This document shows, piece by piece, positions 59,139 through 64,000 of a DNA stretch of 64,000 nt (position 1 is its first letter; each line of letters begins with the position of its first letter). The notes below the pieces were generated by a model. It was not told where the DNA came from, searched no databases, and saw only the letters and a list, made by a program, of their open reading frames with translations. The stretch is from NCBI GenBank assembly GCA_016722075.1, contig JADKGW010000004.1:1-64000 (forward strand). The letters run 5' to 3'. Source of the stretch: Candidatus Kouleothrix ribensis (GTDB lineage Bacteria; Chloroflexota; Chloroflexia; Chloroflexales; Roseiflexaceae). Made by a program: the position numbers and the translations under genes.

Positions 59139-61025
59139 TCAACCGGACAGCATGGCCTCCAGCGTATCAGGCTCAGCAACCTGCGCCGCAGTGATCAGAT
59201 CGTCAACCTCGCGCCGATAGATCGTCTCCAGCTTCCGGCTGCAGAACGCATCCCGCCCACGCACCGCGCCGTCAACGAATGCCGCGCCGGCCAGCGTGGC
59301 ACGCAGCAGTGTCGGCAGCAATGCCCAGCGCTCGGCGGTGACCCATGTTGGGCAGACCATGTCTGGCAGCGCTTCCGGTGCGGGCGCGGCCATGGTTGCG
59401 CTCGACGCGTGCGGGTTAAGTACCACCCGCACCTGTAGCTGCTCGCCGGCGAACAGCGCCAGCAGGTCGCGCAGCACGCTCAGGTGACGGTTCTCTAGCG
59501 CGGCCTTAACGGTCTGGCTCGGCGCCTGGATTGTTGCCACCCCCTGTTCGACGCTCAGCAGCGCAGCGTGGCGGATCATGGCGAATTCGGCGCGCGGTAG
59601 CTGGGCCTTGAGTGCGGCCTGCACATCGTTCCACAGGTGTGGCAGCACGCCCGGCAGGTTCAGTTTCGCTGGCTCAGGTGGGAACCACGGCGTGTCCTCG
59701 GGCATCCCCGCGCGGCGCGCGGCCTCCTGGGCGGCGGCGTAGCGCGCAAACGCCAGCCGCAGATCCTCGGGCGTCTCGGCGCGCGGTGTGGGCGGCGCGA
59801 TCTGCCAGCCGTGGTCGCGGTGGGTGCGTAGCAGCTTGACCACCCAGCCCGCCAGGTCACGCACCTGGGGATGTGCGCGGGCGTGCGCTATCGCGGCACT
59901 GACCGTCTCAGCTGGCATGCCTGCCAACTCGAACTGGATCTCTGGGAGCACATTGATAGACTGGAGCAGCCACGTCGCCGGCGTCTCTGGCAGCTGACTC
60001 GTACCTGGCTGCGAGTCGCTCTGGTGGGCATGCTCCTTCTGATCGAACTCCTGCGTACCACCACCATTGGTAGTGGTGGGATTTGAGGGGGTTGGGGGAG
60101 GAGTCGCTTGATTCCGTGAGTCCCATGAGTCCCATGTGATCCCTTCGACATGCTCTGAAAGATGCGTTTTAGCCCTTTGTAATACGGTAAACCCCTGCGC
60201 ACTCTCGTTCGTCGAACCGATCGATTCACCGATCAGCTGCCCGATCAACGATCCGATCGACCCCGGTGGGACAAAAAAAAGCGGCTGGCTGCGGTCGGCC
60301 TTTTCCGGAGCTGGCCCAACCCCTAGCCGCCGCGTGCCCCCAACGGTTAGCGCCACGTCCTCGGCATCATCCAGCAGCGCGCGCTGCGAGATCAGCGCCA
60401 GCAGTCGCGGTTCAGCCGGCACCGGCAACGCCTGCCCCGCGCGCACCAGCCCCAGCCGTTGCAGCCCCTCGGTCTCGCGCGGCTGGCCAGCCAGCGCGAG
60501 CGCGTAGCTGCCGATGTCGGCCAGCCCCAACGCCGGCGTCGTCACGTAGCGCGAGATTGTGGCGCTCTGGGTCGCGTGGGGAATGATCCGGCCCATGCAC
60601 ACGTCAAGCAGGCTGCGGTCGAGCAGCTGCCGGATGATGTGGCGCGGACGCCCTAGACAGGACTGGCCCATCTGCCACGGCAGCGGTGCGCCCTTGATGC
60701 GCCCCCAACTGGGGGTGTAGCGCTGCTTGCGCTGGCACTCGGTGGGGGCGGCGATCAGCCAGCCGCGGTTGAGCAGGCGATCGAGCGCGCGCTTGACCGC
60801 ACCCGTTTTGAGGCTTGGGTCGTAGCGCTGCACATCGGCGCGTGAGAGCGGCACGGGGGCCTGCTCGATCAGGTAGAGCCGCGCGACGAGCGCGTAGAGG
60901 CCAATGGCGATCGGCGTATCGTGCAGGTCGGCGAGCAGCCGCTGCGGGATTGGGCAGTAGTGCTCGGGGGGCGCGATCAGTCCACGGGGGACCGGCGCGG
61001 GCCGGGCGGGGTGCGGCGCGATCAT
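59139..61025 (-). CDS. Plasmid replication initiator with DnaA N-terminal-like domain
   Basis: 628 residues from the ATG at 61025 (AGGAG and GGAG nearby). The N-terminal half contains winged-helix-like sections (LSRADVQRYDPSLKTGAVKRA, LDRLLNRGWLIAAP), a disordered Pro/Thr/Gln centre, and around 460-535 a DnaA domain I-like unit (LWNDVQAALKAQLPRAEFAM, LLSVEQGVATIQAPSQTVKA, LENRHLSVLRDLLAL). DnaA domain I recruits the replicative helicase, so a helix-turn-helix Rep with this domain could start replication at the iteron-like repeats 500 bp upstream. The frame extends to 61187 without a good start. Confidence 0.72.
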   Translation of the reverse strand: MIAPHPARPAPVPRGLIAPPEHYCPIPQRLLADLHDTPIAIGLYALVARLYLIEQAPVPLSRADVQRYDPSLKTGAVKRALDRLLNRGWLIAAPTECQRKQRYTPSWGRIKGAPLPWQMGQSCLGRPRHIIRQLLDRSLLDVCMGRIIPHATQSATISRYVTTPALGLADIGSYALALAGQPRETEGLQRLGLVRAGQALPVPAEPRLLALISQRALLDDAEDVALTVGGTRRLGVGPAPEKADRSQPLFFVPPGSIGSLIGQLIGESIGSTNESAQGFTVLQRAKTHLSEHVEGITWDSWDSRNQATPPPTPSNPTTTNGGGTQEFDQKEHAHQSDSQPGTSQLPETPATWLLQSINVLPEIQFELAGMPAETVSAAIAHARAHPQVRDLAGWVVKLLRTHRDHGWQIAPPTPRAETPEDLRLAFARYAAAQEAARRAGMPEDTPWFPPEPAKLNLPGVLPHLWNDVQAALKAQLPRAEFAMIRHAALLSVEQGVATIQAPSQTVKAALENRHLSVLRDLLALFAGEQLQVRVVLNPHASSATMAAPAPEALPDMVCPTWVTAERWALLPTLLRATLAGAAFVDGAVRGRDAFCSRKLETIYRREVDDLITAAQVAEPDTLEAMLSG

Positions 61026-61053
61026 CTCCGATTGCTCCTGGCGTTTACGGATT

Positions 61054-61091
61054 GACCATAAACGCACATGGTCTGGTGATTGACACCAGAC
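61054..61091. promoter_or_regulatory. Adjoining inverted repeats in the rep control region
   Basis: GACCAT-N8-ATGGTC (61054-61073) and GTCTGGTG-N5-CACCAGAC (61071-61091) overlap by three bases. They lie between the rep start and a divergent promoter whose -35 box is inside the second repeat, suggesting an autoregulatory operator. Confidence 0.5.
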
Positions 61092-61109
61092 TCCGGCGGA
61101 TGCTATAAT
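61080..61109 (+). promoter_or_regulatory. Consensus sigma70 promoter pointing away from rep
   Basis: TTGACA (61080-61085) and TATAAT (61104-61109) match the consensus exactly with an 18-bp spacer. Transcription would start near 61116. No coding gene follows; a structured RNA is proposed. Confidence 0.75.
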
Positions 61110-61115
61110 CGGAGC

Positions 61116-61262
61116 AACACAAAGCCAGCATTCCATGAGGAATGGCTGCGGAGGAAACGGGAGCAGGCTAATCGGGTTGCCGGCCAAAGCGTGCCGATTA
61201 GGCTGTGGTTTCCTTCAAACTTTGGGTTACTCCCAGGAGAGCGCCGCGCGAGCGGCGTTTCT
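61116..61262 (+). ncRNA. Candidate structured small RNA, about 150 nt
   Basis: Between a consensus promoter and an intrinsic terminator lies sequence with three nested or successive hairpins: CAGCATTCC/GGAATGGCTG (61126-61148), CTAATCGG/CCGATTAG (61168-61175 with 61194-61201), and GAGGAAAC pairing with GTTTCCTT around the second. No frame is protein-like. It does not match 6S, SRP or tmRNA as I know them. Lying between origin repeats and rep, a role in copy-number control is possible, though it runs divergent from rep rather than antisense to it. Confidence 0.5.
61241..61262 (+). terminator. Terminator of the candidate small RNA
   Basis: CGCCGC (61242-61247) pairs with GCGGCG (61252-61257), closed by a GCGA tetraloop and followed by TTTCTCGTT. 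Confidence 0.6.
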
Positions 61263-61531
61263 CGTTATCTGGACTCCTCGCCCTTGGGCTTAGTGTTCCT
61301 CTTCCCTGACATGGAGCATGCTGCATGCGGGGCAGAACGGGGCGATAGGCGCACAAAGCCTACGCACCGCCCTCGTAGATCCCCGCTATGATACCAGACC
61401 GTTGGGTACCGAGACGAGTTGCGAATATGTAGAAAAGTGATCGAAATCGCAATGGCCCGGCAATGCGCTAGGCTCGCGACTCGATTGGTGACTGTCGTGT
61501 CAGAGTACGATGCCCCTTAATCTTATCAGAA

Positions 61532-61640
61532 ACTTGTGACACGCGCTAGACATGACTTGTGACAGATCGGCCCAAAACTTGCGACACTTTTTGAGGAAAC
61601 TTGTGACACAGCCGATCTGCTGTCACTAGTTGTCACAAGT
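61532..61640. repeat. Iteron-like repeats, candidate replication origin
   Basis: ACTTGTGACA occurs at 61532-61541, 61555-61564, 61577-61586 (one mismatch) and 61599-61608, spaced 23, 22 and 22 bp, about two helical turns. Two inverted copies, TGTCACTAGT (61621-61630, one mismatch) and TGTCACAAGT (61631-61640), follow directly. The array ends at the stop of the next gene and lies 500 bp upstream of the rep start. Spacing and copy number fit a Rep-bound origin. The stretch 61263-61531 shows no gene. Confidence 0.65.
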
Positions 61641-62639
61641 TTACTTCCTGCGTATCTGGTAGTGGCGATTATTGGTCGCGCCAAGCACTTGGATGTCGCC
61701 CTGACTTAATAGTGACTGAAGATCGCGCTGAATGGTGCGACGAATGATGCCCATGGCCTTTTCCAGATCGCTGATAGTCACGCTGCCTTGCTGGGCGATC
61801 AGAGAGAGGATCGCCCGCTGTCGATCCTGGGAGGTTGGGCCGAGCTGCTTCTGATTGGCACCGATTGGCTTGGCCATGACACGGATGGTGAGGCTCGTAA
61901 GGCTAGGGGTGATCAGTGGAGGCTCGACCCCATCCTCGGCCAGCGCGCTATAAACGCTATCAAAGCCCAGGCCTAAGCCCTCAATATAGTGCGCTTGGAA
62001 CATAACGTTAACCAGCGCCGGATTGCGCGAGGATTGGGCATCGAGCAGGTTGTCAACGGTCACCCCATCCGGCAGCCCCCCTGGTGAGATCCACTCAATG
62101 GTGTTTGGGAAGATCTGGATACGAACCCGAGAGGATGTGTTGCTCCAGTCGCGGTGGCACAGCGCATTCACGGTCAGCTCGCGCAGCACCACCTGGCTAT
62201 ATGCATGCCGTTCAACGCGCTGAGCGCCCTCAAACTGGTAGTCGTGCGACGTGCGTGCCCACAAAATATCAGTGGCGCGGTCGACAACAGTAAAAATGGA
62301 GCCTCTTACCTGATCGATAAATTTGAGGCTCTTCGTTGTCGGGGTATTTGAGCTGAACTCAGCGATATCAATGCCGCAGCTGGCGCGCAGCCAGCGCTCA
62401 GGATCTGTTCCAAAGGCCAGCATACCCGCAAGCGTCGGCACCAGACCACTCGTGCTGTCGATGACCAGCTGGTTGTAGCGTAGATAGGCGAGAGGATCGG
62501 TCGGCCCGCTGTAGCGCCCTTCTTTCTGCGCTTTCGTGATATGCTGCTGCGCGAGATTCAGATCGAGCGCGTCCATTTGAGCGCCCTCGATCGTCCAGCT
62601 GTCGGTTGTCGTGATTCGCGCCATTGGCTGCTCATTCAA
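61641..62639 (-). CDS. RecG-like/AlbA-type transcriptional regulator (HATPase_c_4 fold)
   Basis: 332 residues. The core VVLRELTVNALCHRDWSNTS, PNTIEWISPGGLPDGVTVDN and QSSRNPALVNVMFQAHYIEG matches the C-terminal ATPase-like domain of bacterial AlbA_2/Schlafen-type regulators often annotated as RecG-related. The C-terminal 65 residues hold a DeoR-like helix-turn-helix (GSVTISDLEKAMGIIRRTIQ). The usual N-terminal AlbA_2 domain is almost absent: only a remnant of about 40 residues (TTTDSWTIEGAQMDALDLNL) remains. It ends exactly at the iteron-like array and may regulate rep or a stress response. Start at 62639 or 62624. Confidence 0.75.
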   Translation of the reverse strand: MNEQPMARITTTDSWTIEGAQMDALDLNLAQQHITKAQKEGRYSGPTDPLAYLRYNQLVIDSTSGLVPTLAGMLAFGTDPERWLRASCGIDIAEFSSNTPTTKSLKFIDQVRGSIFTVVDRATDILWARTSHDYQFEGAQRVERHAYSQVVLRELTVNALCHRDWSNTSSRVRIQIFPNTIEWISPGGLPDGVTVDNLLDAQSSRNPALVNVMFQAHYIEGLGLGFDSVYSALAEDGVEPPLITPSLTSLTIRVMAKPIGANQKQLGPTSQDRQRAILSLIAQQGSVTISDLEKAMGIIRRTIQRDLQSLLSQGDIQVLGATNNRHYQIRRK

Positions 62640-62654
62640 AGGTGCTTCTATCCA

Positions 62655-62828
62655 CTACGCGCTCGGCGTGATGTTTCTACCCATCCATACCCGCTCATAC
62701 ACGGCATCGGCATACTCGACCAGCTCGGCCAGCGTGGCTAGATCGTCGGCGCACTCGGCGCTGGCCACGCGGTAGCCGGCCTGCTCTCATTTCCAGATCG
62801 CGCGCTCTTCGTGCGCGTGATCATTCAT
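62655..62828 (-). pseudogene. Small gene interrupted by an in-frame TGA
   Basis: An ATG overlapping the upstream stop (ATGA) opens 13 codons (MNDHAHEERAIWK), then TGA, then 43 further codons in the same frame (EQAGYRVASAECADDLATLA, ELVEYADAVYERVWMGRN) to a TAG. The sequence after the TGA looks protein-like and the start is operon-coupled, so a nonsense mutation in a small acidic protein is likely. Not recognised. Confidence 0.5.
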
Positions 62829-63127
62829 GCCGCGCGCTGTGCAGCCGATCGCTGCGCCGCAACAGCTGCCCGCCATGCCTCCTCACTGGCGTTCGGCGGT
62901 AGCCCGAGATACAACACGTCCGGGTCGATGTCAGCGCCGTTCGGCCATGCGATCGTGCCCAGCTCGACGCGCACCTGGCGAAAGAAGTTTGGATCGTCGT
63001 GAATGAGCGCAAAGATGCCGCCGCCGCTAATATAGCGCGTCACATCGATGTCGCGCTGCTCGCCGTTCGTGAAGGTGATGCGCAGGCTGTAGCCCTCGAG
63101 CGGCTGAGCATCTTTCACTCGGATCAT
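62825..63127 (-). CDS. DUF2442-type small protein
   Basis: 100 residues from the ATG at 63127 (AGGAGGA upstream). VKDAQPLEGYSLRITFTNGE, RDIDVTRYISGGGIFALIHD and GTIAWPNGADIDPDVLYLG match the DUF2442 pattern, a small beta domain of unknown function that often sits beside a DUF4160 gene. It lies 10 bp after the DUF4160-type stop. The pairing with a DUF4160 gene and an Xre gene resembles a toxin-antitoxin-like or regulatory cassette (inference). Confidence 0.85.
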   Translation of the reverse strand: MIRVKDAQPLEGYSLRITFTNGEQRDIDVTRYISGGGIFALIHDDPNFFRQVRVELGTIAWPNGADIDPDVLYLGLPPNASEEAWRAAVAAQRSAAQRAA

Positions 63128-63137
63128 AGCTTCCTCC

Positions 63138-63398
63138 TTAGTCCAGTGGCGCGATCTGGTTGAGCGGCGCCGGCCGACGCGCAAGCTCCCAATTTGCGCG
63201 CAGCTCGTCGCGGTGGGTGCTCGACCACGTCCGCACCAGGCGTAGCGCCCGCTTAGGCAGCCGGCCGTCGATAACCTCGCCGGTTTCGATGTTGATCGTC
63301 GCCTCATCGCCACCATAATAGGCGTGGAAATGCGGTGGAACGTGGTCGTTGAAAAACATCGCGATGATGATGCCGTAGAACTGGCTAATCTGCGGCAT
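63138..63398 (-). CDS. DUF4160-type small protein
   Basis: 86 residues from the ATG at 63398. ISQFYGIIIAMFFNDHVPPH, FHAYYGGDEATINIETGEVI and LPKRALRLVRTWSSTHRDEL match the DUF4160 family, whose His-rich motif HVPPHFHAYY could bind metal. It overlaps the end of the Xre gene by 14 bp and precedes the DUF2442 gene: a compact three-gene operon. Biochemical function unknown. Confidence 0.85.
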   Translation of the reverse strand: MPQISQFYGIIIAMFFNDHVPPHFHAYYGGDEATINIETGEVIDGRLPKRALRLVRTWSSTHRDELRANWELARRPAPLNQIAPLD

Positions 63399-63663
63399 CG
63401 GCAGCCTGCTTACGCTTCGCCTCGCGCCCGTCGTCGTGCTCCTCGAACAGCAGCCGCAGCGCGGACGCCTGCTCGCCATGGGTGGCCTCGGCGAACGCCC
63501 GCGCGATGCGGTTGGCGGTGGCGGGCGTGAAGCTGCCCTCGCCGTTCAGGCGCTTATTGAAGTGGTGCCGGTCAATGCCGGCCGCTTCGGCAAGCTGGCT
63601 CTGCTTGAGTCCGGCCTGCTCGATCGCCGCGCGGGCGGTTGGTGTGAAACGAAACACTCGCAT
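63385..63663 (-). CDS. Xre-type helix-turn-helix regulator
   Basis: 92 residues from the ATG at 63663 (AGGAGG upstream). RAAIEQAGLKQSQLAEAAGI, DRHHFNKRLNGEGSFTPATA and ANRIARAFAEAT form a Cro/C1 helix-turn-helix; the tail is charged (EEHDDGREAKRKQA). First gene of the DUF4160-DUF2442 operon and its probable repressor. Confidence 0.85.
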   Translation of the reverse strand: MRVFRFTPTARAAIEQAGLKQSQLAEAAGIDRHHFNKRLNGEGSFTPATANRIARAFAEATHGEQASALRLLFEEHDDGREAKRKQAADAAD

Positions 63664-63863
63664 GCCTCCTATAGTATCCGAGAATACAACAAAGTGCAAC
63701 AGCGTACTAGCCAGCATCACCCGGCTCGATAATTATGGTCGGTGTTATCGCTCGCCTGCACGCGCCTGATGCGCTCCCAGTCGATCGGCGGCAGGTCGGG
63801 CCACCGAGGGCCAAAACGGTATCTCAGTGCCCTCCTGGCCGTGCAGCAGCGGCTCGTTGTAGG
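63664..63863 (-). pseudogene. Decayed coding remnant
   Basis: On the minus strand two short frames read plausibly when joined across a shift near 63815: NEPLLHGQEGTEIPFWP and RWPDLPPIDWERIRRVQASD, ending at a stop near 63720. They may be the frameshifted end of a gene. The 57 bp before the Xre start should contain its promoter. Confidence 0.25.
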
Positions 63864-64000
63864 CTACGCGCGATCAGCGATCACGCGCAGCACCGCGCGG
63901 GCGGTGTCGGCGTCGATGTAGCGGATCTCGATTTGCACGCTCTCGGGGCTGTTGACGTGGCCCTTAACGTGGATGCCCGGCATCCCATCGTAGAACTCGG
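63864..64000 (-). CDS. C-terminal part of an unidentified gene (cut by window edge)
   Basis: A frame enters from the right edge and ends with a TAG at 63864-63866: EFYDGMPGIHVKGHVNSPES, VQIEIRYIDADTARAVLRVI, ADRA. The composition is protein-like but too short to place. It may be connected with the decayed sequence downstream. Confidence 0.45.
   Translation of the reverse strand, partial: EFYDGMPGIHVKGHVNSPESVQIEIRYIDADTARAVLRVIADRA

Noticed and set aside
61116..61262. 6S RNA, SRP RNA or a known riboswitch
   Set aside because: I could not find the conserved elements of these families; listed only as an unnamed candidate RNA.
1..64000. rRNA or tRNA genes and insertion sequences with transposases
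   Set aside because: None recognised on either strand; the only site-specific recombinase is the tyrosine recombinase at 55174-56178.

Overview
The window reads as accessory DNA, probably part of a plasmid or secondary replicon, from a high-GC filamentous member of the Chloroflexota. This lineage call is an inference from gene content: NACHT ATPases fused to formylglycine-generating-enzyme (FGE) type domains, many small membrane proteins, and KfrA, ParA, ParB and a DnaA-N-type Rep. No rRNA, tRNA or core biosynthetic operon was seen. All family names rest on motifs read by eye; no database search was run. Several genes are clearly more AT-rich than their neighbours (the 3' half of the STAND gene at 944-3256, the large STAND gene at 41209-46422, and 56280-57014), so the region looks like a mosaic of transferred modules.

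Layout. 1-16 kb: a NB-ARC/TPR regulator, a membrane-anchored von Willebrand A protein with two PadR regulators, small secreted or membrane proteins, a YdjM-lipoyl fusion, a two-ATPase membrane protein and a Crp/Fnr regulator. 15.4-26.3 kb: a complete diversity-generating retroelement (DGR) framed by two KfrA-like genes that carry matching palindromic operators. 26.8-31 kb: an Xre regulator, a phage-type antirepressor and the parAB partition locus with a candidate centromere. 31-33.5 kb: small genes, a secreted nuclease and an AP2-like protein. 33.7-38 kb: a complete four-gene type II CBASS operon (patatin phospholipase, CD-NTase, E1/E2 fusion, JAMM peptidase). 38.1-49 kb: a type III restriction-modification pair with a 1,737-residue STAND/TPR protein, HEPN-like at its C-terminus, between res and mod. 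49.4-56.2 kb: a NERD protein, a conserved hypothetical, a third DGR target and a tyrosine recombinase. 57.2-64 kb: a Fic protein, the Rep gene, an iteron-like origin, a candidate small RNA, and a small operon with DUF2442/DUF4160-type genes.

The central finding is the DGR. The reverse transcriptase (20976-22076), Avd (20573-20932) and one 73-bp template repeat (20248-20320) serve three variable repeats (16923-16995, 22254-22326, 51943-52015). Each variable repeat lies at the extreme C-terminus of a NACHT ATPase with an FGE/C-type-lectin-like sensor domain. Of 41 template/variable mismatches, 40 fall on template adenines (coding strand), and 21 of the 22 adenines are changed in at least one copy. 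Each target is followed by a conserved element of about 150 bp with a hairpin that shows compensatory base changes. The receptors and two neighbouring small proteins share a short G-[VI]-N-x-G-T motif, suggesting that receptor and partner assemble through like-with-like contacts. In outline, the retroelement diversifies the sensing tips of a set of NLR-like receptors, apparently as part of an immune or self/non-self system.
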